Part shown: in pieces, positions 18,361 through 27,266 of the stretch
Position numbering within the stretch: the first letter of the stretch is position 1
Layout: each line of letters opens with the position of its first letter
Assembly: GCA_902556425.1 (NCBI GenBank)
Contig: CACDWG010000008.1
Span: 1-64,000, forward strand
Length of the DNA stretch: 64,000 nucleotides
Reading direction: 5' to 3'
Source of the DNA: UBA4421 sp002704225
Lineage (GTDB): Bacteria; Pseudomonadota; Gammaproteobacteria; Pseudomonadales; Azotimanducaceae
Made by a program: the position numbers and the translations under genes
The notes under the pieces: generated by a model
What the model was told of the DNA's origin: nothing
The model's input: only the letters and a program-made list of their open reading frames with translations
Database searches by the model: none

Positions 18361-19346
18361 GACGAGGCGGGAGAGACCGGGTTTGAAAAAACAGCATCCG
18401 TTTGAAACACGTCTGGATAGCCATTGCGAGCTGCTGCGGCATCCATTGGCAAGCCCTTGCCTCGATTGATCTTGAGTCTGGCCACCTGCAACCAGCCCGA
18501 ACCGCATTCGACCGTAATGGACTTTTTGCTGGCCCGGGCTTGTCGACCAGGTCTGCCTTTTGGCTGGATTTCTGGCAGCCGGTCAGTTGCCGTCGCCTCT
18601 AAGATTTGCACTTGAGTTTGCCCTAGGGTGGTGAGTGCTGGCATCCGGTGGCTTAGGGCCCAAATCTGTCGCGCAATGTCTGACGCATCGCTAGCCCAAT
18701 CGATGAGACGATCCGCTGCGGTGAGCTTGTGAGCATAGGTGATCCCCTCTGTGGACTGGGGCTCAGGCTGCTGGGGCAGCCGCTTGAGAACGTCGATGAG
18801 CAAATGTGCTCCGGTGTCTGCTAACTGGTTTTCCAGCACTTCGATGTTCTCGCAGTCGCCAATCGCAAGGGATTCTCTTGCGAAGACCGGGCCGGTATCC
18901 AGACCTTTCTCCATTTGCATAATCGCTACGCCTGTTTCCGAATCGCCTGCCATGACGGCCCGTTCAATGGGTGCCGCGCCACGCCAGCGGGGCAAAAGTG
19001 AGGCATGGACATTGATGCAGCCATGGGTCGGAATATTCAGCACATGTTCAGGTAACAGCAACCCATAGGCGGCGACGATTAGTACGTCTGGCGCAAAGCC
19101 TTGCAATGGGGTGGCTGATTCTGGGTCGCGCAGGCTCGTCGGTTGGTACACCGGTAGTCCCAGATCGTTGGCAAGGGATTTAACTGGATTGGGCATCAGT
19201 TTGCGTCCCCGCCCGCGTGGCCGGTCGGGTTGGGTAAGTACGAACTCACATGGCACAGAAGACGTTTGGAGCACGCTCAGAATACGAGCGGCAAACTCGG
19301 GGCTGCCGGCAAAGGCCAGCCGGAGTTTTTTGGGTTGATCGTTCAA
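18357..19346 (-). CDS. fmt: Methionyl-tRNA formyltransferase
   Basis: Formylates initiator Met-tRNA using 10-formyl-THF. The 329-residue protein begins LRLAFAGSPEFAARIL. It contains the formyl-donor motif HASLLPRWRGAAPI, and the C-terminal tRNA-binding domain. It lies one base downstream of def, its functional partner, which removes the formyl group. It overlaps rsmB by four bases. Confidence 0.97.
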   Translation of the reverse strand: MNDQPKKLRLAFAGSPEFAARILSVLQTSSVPCEFVLTQPDRPRGRGRKLMPNPVKSLANDLGLPVYQPTSLRDPESATPLQGFAPDVLIVAAYGLLLPEHVLNIPTHGCINVHASLLPRWRGAAPIERAVMAGDSETGVAIMQMEKGLDTGPVFARESLAIGDCENIEVLENQLADTGAHLLIDVLKRLPQQPEPQSTEGITYAHKLTAADRLIDWASDASDIARQIWALSHRMPALTTLGQTQVQILEATATDRLPEIQPKGRPGRQARASKKSITVECGSGWLQVARLKINRGKGLPMDAAAARNGYPDVFQTDAVFSNPVSPASS

Positions 19347-19347
19347 C

Positions 19348-19842
19348 CTAGCGTGCCCGCTCTCGCAACTTCTTGGTGATTCGGCCGCGCTTTAAGCTGG
19401 ATAAGTAGTCCACAAAGAGTTTGCCTTCTAAGTGATCGCATTCGTGTTGGATGCAAACAGACAGCATGCCATCGGCAGTAAATTCCACCGGATTGCCGGC
19501 CACGTCCTGTGCCTTGACATTCACATGTTCGAATCGCTCAACCGAGTCGTAAATCTCCGGTACCGACAGGCAACCTTCCTCACCCTTAATTTTGTTTCCA
19601 TATGGCTCTAAGACCGGGTTGATCAGTGTATGAGGCCGGTTCTTTTCTTCGCTCACATCCACGACGATGATTCGCTTGTGCACGTTGACCTGAGTCGCGG
19701 CCAGACCAATGCCCGGCGCGGCGTACATGGTTCGAAGCATATCCTGAGCAAAAACCTCGAGGGCTGCGTCGAATGTCTGTACCGGTGTCGCCTTCGTGCG
19801 CAGGCGCGGGTCGGGGTGATGCAGTATTTTCAGTAGAGTCAT
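19348..19842 (-). CDS. def: Peptide deformylase
   Basis: Metalloenzyme that removes the N-formyl group from nascent proteins. All three family motifs are present in the 164 residues: GIGLAATQV, EEGCLSVPE and QHECDHLEG, supplying the Cys and two His metal ligands and the catalytic Glu. First gene of the def-fmt-rsmB-trkA-trkH unit and divergent from dprA across 133 bases. Confidence 0.97.
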   Translation of the reverse strand: MTLLKILHHPDPRLRTKATPVQTFDAALEVFAQDMLRTMYAAPGIGLAATQVNVHKRIIVVDVSEEKNRPHTLINPVLEPYGNKIKGEEGCLSVPEIYDSVERFEHVNVKAQDVAGNPVEFTADGMLSVCIQHECDHLEGKLFVDYLSSLKRGRITKKLRERAR

Positions 19843-19975
19843 AGTTTGTGGTAGTTACGAGCGCTGCCGTGTCGAAAGGGCGGCAGTATAGCGCTTCAGC
19901 GAGAAATCTCGCACAGACATTGAAGACTTTGGTGATACCCAAAGCGTCAACTCTGGCGGTATAAAACGGTCACAG

Positions 19976-21122
19976 ATGTTGTTCGGGCGTACGCCGATGA
20001 AAAATTCGACCGGGTGGTTGCAGGCCGATGCATCCGTATCGTTTCAATGCAGCCCCGTTACCCTGCGCCTCTGCGTTTTGTTGTCAGGCTGGTCCCGCCA
20101 GATCCTTTCAGCATGGTTGGCGGACGCATCTTCTCCAGTGGAATTGTTGCAAACCGCAGGCAAACCTGATGATGGTTATCGGCGCAAAACGGCACTAACA
20201 GGTTTTAGCGAGGCTAAGGCCGTACCTCGGGACTTGGGGATCGCTGATTTCTTCGCGATCGGTTTTTATGACTCGGCATACCCGGAATTGCTGAAACACA
20301 TCCCAGACCCCCCCACTGGTTCTTTTTTGCCTCGGTGATTTGGCGGTGTTGGAGCAACGCAGTGTTGCCTTGGTTGGTGCCCGTAAAAGTACTGAGTCAG
20401 GACGCGCTATAGCGCGCAGTTCGGCCGCTGGATTGGTGGCGCGTGGCTGTACCGTGGTCAGTGGCTTGGCTGTAGGTATTAATGCTGCGGCGCATCGTGG
20501 CACCTTAACGGCGCCCGGCGGCAAAACCGTCGCTGTGTTGGGTTCGGGTTTTGGGCACCTGTATCCAGAACAGAATCGTGGACTGGCAAAGGCTATTCTG
20601 AGTGCGGGCGGGCTGCTGATGTCGGAGTATCCCCCGGGGATGACGCCTCGGCCGTATCAGTTTCCTGAGCGCAATCGACTCATCAGCGGCGTTTCCGAAG
20701 TGACGGTGTTGGTTGAAGCAAGCGTGAAAAGTGGCTCTTTGATTACCGCGCGACTCGCACTAGAGCAGGGGAGAGACCTGTGCGCAGTGCCCGGCCCCCC
20801 GCGGAGCCCTCTAAGCGCAGGGTGTCACCGAATGATTCGCCAAGGGGCGGCCTTGGTGACCTGCGTGGAAGAGATTGCCGAAGAGATGGGATTGCCTGAG
20901 CCGACACCAACCCCTGGCGAACGCGCCATCGCTGATTTGTCGTCGCCGCTGGATGAGGCGTCAGTACAGATTCTCGATGCGATCGCAGCGAAACCGCGTC
21001 AATTAGACGAAATTGCCGTGCTGATTGATCGAGATCCACAGCGCGTGAGTCAATGTTTGATGCAATTACAGCTTTCCGGGTTTGTCCGACACGGGCCCGA
21101 CGGGTATATTCGCCTGCGTTAA
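19976..21122 (+). pseudogene. dprA: DNA processing protein DprA, frameshifted
   Basis: DprA loads RecA on incoming single-stranded DNA during transformation. The gene is split into two frames. The first (19976 on) reads to ...YPELLKHIPDPP, then runs into TGA at 20336-20338. The second resumes as LEQRSVALVGARKSTESG, with the Rossmann-like DprA core including GSGFGHLYPEQNRGL and EYPPGMTP. Removing one C from the C7 tract at 20308-20314 restores DPPLVLFCLGDLAVLEQRSV in a single frame. The C-terminal winged-helix-like region is intact. The disruption may be a sequencing error, a genuine mutation or tract slippage. The N-terminal helical region is poorly conserved. A later ATG at 19997 is possible. 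Confidence 0.9.
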
Positions 21123-21139
21123 CAACGCCGGAGAAAGAA

Positions 21140-21640
21140 ATGAGCTGGGTTGCCGTTTTAATGGGATCTGAGTCCGATTGGCCTGTCATGCAATCAACAA
21201 CGTCAATGTTAGAGACATTGGGTATACGTTATGAAGTGAAGGTGACAAGTGCTCACCGAACACCCGCGGGCACTCAAACCTACGTGCAAGACGCGGAAGA
21301 CCGTGGCTGTCGGGTATTTATCTGTGCTGCCGGCATGGCCGCTCACTTGGCGGGTGCCGTCGCCGCGCATACCCAACGCCCAGTCATTGGCGTGCCCATC
21401 GATAGTGGCCCTCTCCAAGGTTTCGACGCCTTGCTTTCCACCGTGCAGATGCCTGGTGGAATCCCAGTGGCGACAGTAGCCGTGGGTAAGGCAGGAGCGA
21501 AGAACGCTGCCTATCTCGCTGCGCAAATCCTCGCGGTAGCCGATGACGCCTTGCATCAAACGGTCGTCCAAGATCGCAGCGACAATCGGGCCAAAGTCGA
21601 GGCTCAAAATGAGTCGGTTCAAGCTTCGCTAAAGTCGTGA
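21140..21640 (+). CDS. purE: 5-(carboxyamino)imidazole ribonucleotide mutase PurE
   Basis: Class I N5-CAIR mutase of purine biosynthesis. The protein is 166 residues from the ATG at 21140 (MSWVAVLMGSESDWPVM), preceded by GGAGAAAG. The active-site serine and histidine motifs SESDWPVM and SAHRTP are present. An open frame extends upstream to 21053 but overlaps dprA and is not conserved. Its stop overlaps the GTG start of tsaC. purK, its usual partner, is not in the window. Confidence 0.96.
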   Translation: MSWVAVLMGSESDWPVMQSTTSMLETLGIRYEVKVTSAHRTPAGTQTYVQDAEDRGCRVFICAAGMAAHLAGAVAAHTQRPVIGVPIDSGPLQGFDALLSTVQMPGGIPVATVAVGKAGAKNAAYLAAQILAVADDALHQTVVQDRSDNRAKVEAQNESVQASLKS

Positions 21641-22188
21641 CAGATGTGGTCAATGCCGCTGTCTGCCTCAAGGCAGGGGGCGTCATTGCTCACGCAACTG
21701 AAGGCGTATGGGGCCTTGCCTGTGACCCATTCAACCGCAAAGCGGTGGATCGTATTTTGACGATCAAAGGACGTGAGGCCGCCAAAGGCATGCTACTCAT
21801 CGGCGCATCCTCAGATACGTTTGACAATGCGCTGGCCGCCATGGAGCCCGATCTGCGGGCTCGAGTCGAAGCCAGCTGGCCTGGCCATGTGACCTGGCTT
21901 ATACCCGGTGACGCCTATCCGCAATCGATACGGGGACAACATCAGACGGTCGCGTGTCGCGTACCCGACCACACCCAAGCTCGAGAAATAGCTGCGGCTT
22001 TTGGTGGGCCACTGGTATCCACGTCGCTGAACCGGGCCGGTGAACCGCCGGTACTGCAGTACTCCCAAGCAAAGGCGCTGTTCCATACGGAAGTTGACCT
22101 TGTGGTGCCCGGACAGACTGCCGGCTACACCGGTGCCAGCGCCATCATCGACCTCGACGGCACTGTGATTAGAGAGGCGGCGCAATGA
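21637..22188 (+). CDS. tsaC: L-threonylcarbamoyladenylate synthase TsaC (YrdC/Sua5 family)
   Basis: Makes threonylcarbamoyl-AMP, the donor for the t6A modification at position 37 of ANN-decoding tRNAs. The 183-residue single-domain form lacks the Sua5 extension. Conserved elements are GGVIAHATEGVWGLACDP, TIKGREAAKGM and STSLNRAGEPP. GTG start at 21637 overlaps the purE stop (GTGA), and its own stop overlaps the aroE ATG, so purE-tsaC-aroE look translationally coupled. tsaC-aroE adjacency is common in gammaproteobacteria. Confidence 0.94.
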   Translation: MTDVVNAAVCLKAGGVIAHATEGVWGLACDPFNRKAVDRILTIKGREAAKGMLLIGASSDTFDNALAAMEPDLRARVEASWPGHVTWLIPGDAYPQSIRGQHQTVACRVPDHTQAREIAAAFGGPLVSTSLNRAGEPPVLQYSQAKALFHTEVDLVVPGQTAGYTGASAIIDLDGTVIREAAQ

Positions 22189-23051
22189 GTCAGACTGTGC
22201 ATACGTTGGGAGTAGCGGGGAATCCGATTGCACATTCGTTGTCGCCGGACATTCATCAAGCCTTTGCTGCGTCGCTAGGCCATGACATCGTGTATCAGCG
22301 TTACTTATTCGATCGGGGTGACTTTAGAGCCGGTGCTACTGCTTTTTTTCAGCAAGGCGGGGTCGGTCTGAACGTCACGGTTCCTTTTAAGGGCGATGCC
22401 TACGCATTCGCGGATCGGTTGGACACGCTGGCTGCAGCGGCTGGTGCGGTGAATACGCTTGCCTTGCAAGGCGGTGACGTTGTTGGCTACAACACGGACG
22501 GTATAGGCATGGTGCGTGATATTCAGCTGCGTCACGGCGCTTCGCTTGGTGGCTTGAATGCTCTGATTTTGGGCGCCGGCGGTGCATGTCGGGGCATTAT
22601 CCAGCCTTTGTTCGATGCTGGAATCGCGAAAGTTCGTATAGCGAACCGAACCCTTGCAAACGCCCAGGCGTTGGTCCAGCAATTCGAGCACAACTATCCT
22701 GATCGGATTGACGCTGTAGGGTTCGATCAGCTGACAGGCGATTTGCCGGAGATACAATTGATCGTGAACAGCACGTCTACTGGCTTGAACCAAAACGACA
22801 CAGCCAGGGAGGCTCCGCCTGAGGGGTTGCAGAGTCTGTCACCCGCCCTTGTCGCGGGCCGTCTGTGTTACGACCTCAGCTATGGAGAGCAAGCGCAATT
22901 TGCCCGTTGGGCTGCGGCACAAGGCGCTCGTTTAAGTGCGGACGGCTTGGGAATGTTGGTGGAGCAGGCCGCTGAGAGCTACCGCATATGGTTGGGCCAT
23001 CGTCCAGACACTGGGCCTGTGTATGAAAGTTTGCGGCGCAAAACACGCTAG
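22185..23051 (+). CDS. aroE: Shikimate dehydrogenase (NADP+)
   Basis: Reduces 3-dehydroshikimate to shikimate for aromatic amino acids. The 288-residue protein has the substrate site GNPIAHSLSPDIH, the catalytic lysine segment NVTVPFK, the GYNTDGIG aspartate motif and the nucleotide motif LGAGGACRG. Overlaps tsaC by four bases. Confidence 0.97.
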   Translation: MSQTVHTLGVAGNPIAHSLSPDIHQAFAASLGHDIVYQRYLFDRGDFRAGATAFFQQGGVGLNVTVPFKGDAYAFADRLDTLAAAAGAVNTLALQGGDVVGYNTDGIGMVRDIQLRHGASLGGLNALILGAGGACRGIIQPLFDAGIAKVRIANRTLANAQALVQQFEHNYPDRIDAVGFDQLTGDLPEIQLIVNSTSTGLNQNDTAREAPPEGLQSLSPALVAGRLCYDLSYGEQAQFARWAAAQGARLSADGLGMLVEQAAESYRIWLGHRPDTGPVYESLRRKTR

Positions 23052-23109
23052 ATGAACGCGACTGCCGACCGCAGCAACCGGCCGCGCCAGAAAACCTAGG
23101 AGCAACAGA

Positions 23110-23403
23110 ATGTCACAAACAAAGCGCTTTATCTCTGGAGCGGTATGCCCTTCATGTCAGGCGGTGGACCGGACTGTGATTGAAGCCGTGACTGAAGCGT
23201 TTGAACCGGGAGGTTCCGGTGAAATGGCCACCGAAACGATTCGACGGCGCTGCGTGTCCTGTGGTTTCACTGAACGCTTGGACCCCGATCAAGCGGCCGT
23301 GATCGCCCCGTTGCCACGGGCGCGCTATGAGAAAAGTCGGCAAACGACCGCAAAGGTAGAGACAGTGAAGATCATTGACCCGGGTCGGCCAAAGCCCTCC
23401 TAA
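23110..23403 (+). CDS. YheV family (DUF2387) putative zinc-ribbon protein
   Basis: Small 97-residue protein matching the YheV pattern: KRFISGAVCPSCQAVD, then a second pair RRRCVSCGFTERLD. The two CxxC pairs should bind zinc. Function is unknown in the family. It carries a Lys/Pro-rich tail after residue 70 not seen in the short E. coli protein. The ATG at 23110 has AGGAGCAACAG upstream. It lies 58 bases after aroE and may be cotranscribed. Confidence 0.85.
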   Translation: MSQTKRFISGAVCPSCQAVDRTVIEAVTEAFEPGGSGEMATETIRRRCVSCGFTERLDPDQAAVIAPLPRARYEKSRQTTAKVETVKIIDPGRPKPS

Positions 23404-23859
23404 GCGAACGAGGAACGCGTCGTAAATAATTGGAATTGTCCAAGTTTTCTGTGCCTAACGAGTTGCCGATCAGTCATTGGCTGCTATAATTCTGCCGCTT
23501 CCTCATGAGTCGATTCATGGAAGCAGTCGGCCTAACGGGCCGGCAGCCGCGACAATTTGGTCGTTTCGGAAAGAGAAGGGACCGAATCAGAACAACACGT
23601 TGCGGTTTCGGCTGAGAAGAACGGCAGTGATGCCGAGTTCGGCCACTGACATTAAGTGATCTCCCAATATCGCTAAAGAGAAACATGCGTTTGGCAAGGT
23701 TTGAACTTGCGCAGACTTTTGCGCGGCTTGCGAACTGGGTTGATGGCGTCCTCAGAAAGATGCACCGAGATCACGACGAACAGAAAGGGCTTCGTGTAGG
23801 CGAATAACATGGGGCTGAAGATTAAGGCACCGCGAACTAAGGTAGAGAGACACAGCAGA
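23404..23859 (+). promoter_or_regulatory. Long leader of the cox operon with a sigma70 promoter
   Basis: About 455 bases with no convincing gene. TTGCCG (23463-23468) and TATAAT (23485-23490) are 16 bases apart, a good sigma70 promoter pointing toward coxB. If used, the leader would be about 365 bases, with a small CGGCC-TAACG-GGCCG hairpin near its start. I recognise no riboswitch class. Short open frames here lack ribosome sites or conservation I can recognise. Confidence 0.55.
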
Positions 23860-25014
23860 ATGAATAACCAGCTTTGCAAAATAAAACATAAGCTTTGGCG
23901 CACGATGGTTGGAATGGCGTCACTACTTTTGAGCGGTGCCGCCGCCGCCGATGAGCTGAACCTCCGCGTTGGGGTCACAGACATCAGCCGCCAAGTATAC
24001 GACTTGCACATGACCATCTTTTTGATCTGCGTTGCAATTGGCGTGCTGGTATTTGGCGTGTTGTTCTGGTCGGTTTTTAACCACCGCAAATCTAAGGGTG
24101 TTGAGGCAGCAACGTTTCATGAAAGTACCCGGTTAGAGCTGGCTTGGACAATCGTTCCAACGCTGATTTTGATCGTGATGGCGGTCCCGGCAACTCAGGT
24201 ATTGGTAGCGATGTACGATACCGGTGGTGAGGATATGTCCATCGAAGTGCGCGGTTACCAGTGGAAGTGGCAGTACAAATATCTGGACGAGGACTACAAC
24301 AACACGCTGTCGTTCTTCTCCGTAATGTCGACTCCAAGAGAAGAGATCTATAACCAATCGGTGAAAGACGACAACTACTTACTGCAAGTGGACGAGCATC
24401 TGCGGATTCCCACCAACCGCAAGGTGCGTTTCTTGATCACTGCTGAGGATGTCATTCACGCATGGTGGGTACCAGACTTTGGCATCAAGCGAGATGCGGT
24501 ACCGGGCATGTTGAACGAACTTTGGACAATCGTAGAAGAGCCGGGAATCTATCGAGGCCAGTGCACGGAGCTGTGCGGCAAAGACCACGGCTTTATGCCA
24601 ATTGTTGTTGAGGTGTTGCCTGAAGCAGAATTCGATGCGTGGTACGCCTCACAGGTTTCGTCGGAATTGGTTCGCCAAGAAAGCTTTGGCGAGACACTGA
24701 CGCACGAAGAGTTAATGGCTCAGGGCGAAACCGTGTATGGCACCTACTGTTCTTCTTGCCATATGGCGAACGGTGAGGGTGTCGCGCCAGTATTCCCGGC
24801 AATTGCGGGTTCTGCTGTAGCTGTCGGTCCTCGGGATGATCACCTAAAACTGGTGATTAACGGCGTGCCAGGAACAGCGATGCAGGCCTTCGGTCGGCAG
24901 CTTGATCCCGCCCAGCTAGCATCGGTAGTTCATTATCAGCGACATGCCTTCGGCAACGATGTTGGCGATATGTCGCAGCCTCAGGATGTCATCAATTTAT
25001 CTAACGGTCAGTAA
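23860..25014 (+). CDS. coxB: Cytochrome c oxidase subunit II with fused cytochrome c domain
   Basis: Electron-entry subunit of an aa3/caa3-type terminal oxidase. A Sec signal peptide is followed by two membrane helices (about residues 48-70 and 88-115) and the periplasmic CuA domain with CTELCGKDHGFM. A C-terminal cytochrome c domain carries the heme motif CSSCH, typical of caa3-like subunits. I start at the ATG at 23860 (384 residues) because it gives a normal signal peptide; the frame is open from an ATG at 23809. First gene of the cox cluster, 9 bases before coxA. Confidence 0.95.
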   Translation: MNNQLCKIKHKLWRTMVGMASLLLSGAAAADELNLRVGVTDISRQVYDLHMTIFLICVAIGVLVFGVLFWSVFNHRKSKGVEAATFHESTRLELAWTIVPTLILIVMAVPATQVLVAMYDTGGEDMSIEVRGYQWKWQYKYLDEDYNNTLSFFSVMSTPREEIYNQSVKDDNYLLQVDEHLRIPTNRKVRFLITAEDVIHAWWVPDFGIKRDAVPGMLNELWTIVEEPGIYRGQCTELCGKDHGFMPIVVEVLPEAEFDAWYASQVSSELVRQESFGETLTHEELMAQGETVYGTYCSSCHMANGEGVAPVFPAIAGSAVAVGPRDDHLKLVINGVPGTAMQAFGRQLDPAQLASVVHYQRHAFGNDVGDMSQPQDVINLSNGQ

Positions 25015-25023
25015 GGAATAGTC

Positions 25024-26628
25024 ATGAGCGAAGTTATTCACGCAGATCATCACGACGACCACGCCCATGGGCCTGCCAAGGGTCTGAAGCGCTGGCTGTT
25101 TACCACCAATCACAAAGACATTGGTACGCTGTACCTTTGGTTCAGTTTCGCAATGTTTTTGGTCGGCGGGGTGTTAGCCCTAGTGATCCGAGCGGAATTG
25201 TTCCAGCCCGGGCTGCAGTTTGTGCAGCCAGAGTTCTTCAACCAAATGACGACCAATCACGGATTGATTATGGTTTTCGGGGCCATCATGCCGGCCTTCG
25301 TCGGTTTGGCTAACTGGTTGATTCCGATGCAGGTCGGTGCGCCGGACATGGCTTTGCCGCGTATGAACAACCTGTCGTTTTGGATATTGCCCTTTGCCTT
25401 CGGCATGATGATTTCAACCCTGTTCATGGAAGGCGGCGGTCCAAACTTTGGCTGGACGTTCTACGCACCGTTGTCTACGACCTACGCGCCGCCTTCGGTC
25501 ACGTATTTCATTTTCGCCGTACACTTGATGGGCGCTTCATCCATTATGGGCAGCATCAACATCATCGCGACCATTCTGAACATGCGCGCGCCCGGCATGA
25601 CGCTGATGAAAATGCCGATGTTCGTCTGGACATGGCTGATCACGGCCTACTTGCTGATTGCGGTAATGCCGGTGCTTGCCGGTGCGGTGACGATGATGTT
25701 GTTCGATATTCACTTCGGCACCAGCTTCTTCAATGCAGCAGGTGGTGGTGACCCCGTGATGTTCCAGCACATCTTCTGGTTCTTCGGGCACCCTGAGGTG
25801 TACATCATGATCTTGCCCGCATTCGGCATTGTCTCGCATATTATTCCGGCTTTTGCTCGGAAGCGATTGTTCGGCTACACCTCGATGGTATACGCCGTCG
25901 CATCCATCGCGTTCTTATCGTTCATCGTATGGGCGCATCACATGTTTACGGTCGGTATGCCATTGGCAGGTCAACTGTTCTTTATGTACAGCACCATGCT
26001 GATTGCGGTGCCGACTGGCGTGAAGGTATTCAACTGGATCTCCACCATGTGGCGTGGATCGATGACCTTTGAAACCCCGATGTTGTTTGCCATCGCCTTC
26101 GTCGTGCTCTTCACGATGGGCGGATTCTCAGGCTTGATGTTGGCCATTACGCCGGTGGATTATCAGTATCACGACACGTACTTTGTGGTTGCTCACTTCC
26201 ATTACGTACTGGTTCCCGGGGCGTTGTTCTCAATCATCGCAGCGGTCTACTTCTGGCTCCCTAAGTGGACCGGCAAGATGTACGACGAGACCCTGGGTAA
26301 AATCCATTTCTGGCTGTCCTTTGTCGGCGTTAACGTAACGTTCTTCCCCCAGCACTTTTCAGGCCTCGCGGGTATGCCACGTCGTATTCCTGACTATCCT
26401 TTGCAGTTTGCTGACTTCAACATGATTTCAAGCGTTGGCGCTTTCATCTTTGGTCTGTCCCAGGTGTTCTTCCTGTACGTGATCATCAAGTCGATTCGCT
26501 CTGGTCAGCCAGCAGCCGATCGCTCTTGGGAAGGGGCGAAAGGCTTGGAATGGACATTGCCTTCTCCTGCGCCTTACCACTCATTCACTCACCCGCCGGT
26601 GGTGAAAGATGAAGAGGTGCTCGGTTAA
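25024..26628 (+). CDS. coxA: Cytochrome c oxidase subunit I
   Basis: Catalytic heme-copper subunit that reduces oxygen to water and pumps protons. The 534-residue, ~12-helix protein has TTNHKDIGTLY near the N-terminus, the CuB histidine segments GHPEVYI and WAHHMFTVG, and the heme histidines in VAHFHYV. The first 20 residues are unusually His/Asp-rich (HADHHDDHAHG), a cytosolic tail that might bind metal (inference). Confidence 0.98.
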   Translation: MSEVIHADHHDDHAHGPAKGLKRWLFTTNHKDIGTLYLWFSFAMFLVGGVLALVIRAELFQPGLQFVQPEFFNQMTTNHGLIMVFGAIMPAFVGLANWLIPMQVGAPDMALPRMNNLSFWILPFAFGMMISTLFMEGGGPNFGWTFYAPLSTTYAPPSVTYFIFAVHLMGASSIMGSINIIATILNMRAPGMTLMKMPMFVWTWLITAYLLIAVMPVLAGAVTMMLFDIHFGTSFFNAAGGGDPVMFQHIFWFFGHPEVYIMILPAFGIVSHIIPAFARKRLFGYTSMVYAVASIAFLSFIVWAHHMFTVGMPLAGQLFFMYSTMLIAVPTGVKVFNWISTMWRGSMTFETPMLFAIAFVVLFTMGGFSGLMLAITPVDYQYHDTYFVVAHFHYVLVPGALFSIIAAVYFWLPKWTGKMYDETLGKIHFWLSFVGVNVTFFPQHFSGLAGMPRRIPDYPLQFADFNMISSVGAFIFGLSQVFFLYVIIKSIRSGQPAADRSWEGAKGLEWTLPSPAPYHSFTHPPVVKDEEVLG

Positions 26629-26640
26629 AGCCGAAGAACC

Positions 26641-27240
26641 ATGACGGAACAAACTCAACAAGCGGAAATCAAAAGGACAGTGAAAAAGCTGTCCTTGATT
26701 GTGCTAGGCATGTGCGGCTTCGCGTTTGCGCTGGTCCCGCTGTATGACTTGTTCTGTGAAGTGACGGGGCTGAACGGTAAGACAGGCGGCCCCTACGTTT
26801 TTGATGAAGCCAGTGCTGAGCCTGATCGGTCTAGGTTAGTCAAAGTCAATTTTTTGACGAATACGAACGAAGGAATGCCATGGGAGTTTTGGTCTGGTCA
26901 GGGTGCGGTGAGGGCCCACCCCGGGCAAGCGAAAACCGTCAGGTTTTACGTAAAAAACACGACGAATAAACCCATGGTCGCCCAAGCGATACCATCGCTT
27001 GTGCCAGTTTCTGCCACCGAGTTTTTTCACAAGACAGAATGCTTTTGCTTTGAACAGCAACTGTTGCAGCCTGGCGAAGAAGTGGAAATGCCGATGCGTT
27101 TTATAGTGGGCAGAGAATTGCCGAAAAACGTTGGCTCAATCAATTTGAGCTACGCGCTTTTTGACATTACTGACCGCGTGGATATCTCGGCCGTCCAAGG
27201 GAGTGGCCTACAAGATCAACTGCCGGCGGCCGGCGGTTAA
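26641..27240 (+). CDS. ctaG: Cytochrome c oxidase assembly protein CtaG (Cox11)
   Basis: Copper chaperone that delivers CuB to subunit I. The 199-residue protein has one N-terminal membrane helix followed by PLYDLFCEVTGLNG and a periplasmic Ig-like domain. The copper-binding CFCFEQQ motif is present, followed by the family's MPMRFIVG. It lies between coxA and coxC, 12 bases after coxA, as in Pseudomonas. Confidence 0.96.
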   Translation: MTEQTQQAEIKRTVKKLSLIVLGMCGFAFALVPLYDLFCEVTGLNGKTGGPYVFDEASAEPDRSRLVKVNFLTNTNEGMPWEFWSGQGAVRAHPGQAKTVRFYVKNTTNKPMVAQAIPSLVPVSATEFFHKTECFCFEQQLLQPGEEVEMPMRFIVGRELPKNVGSINLSYALFDITDRVDISAVQGSGLQDQLPAAGG

Positions 27241-27266
27241 TAACAGTTCTTTAGTGGAGGAATCTC

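Noticed and set aside
19976..20338. Treating the two dprA frames as two separate genes
   Set aside because: A one-base change in the C7 tract joins them into a normal DprA, and neither half is a known stand-alone protein.
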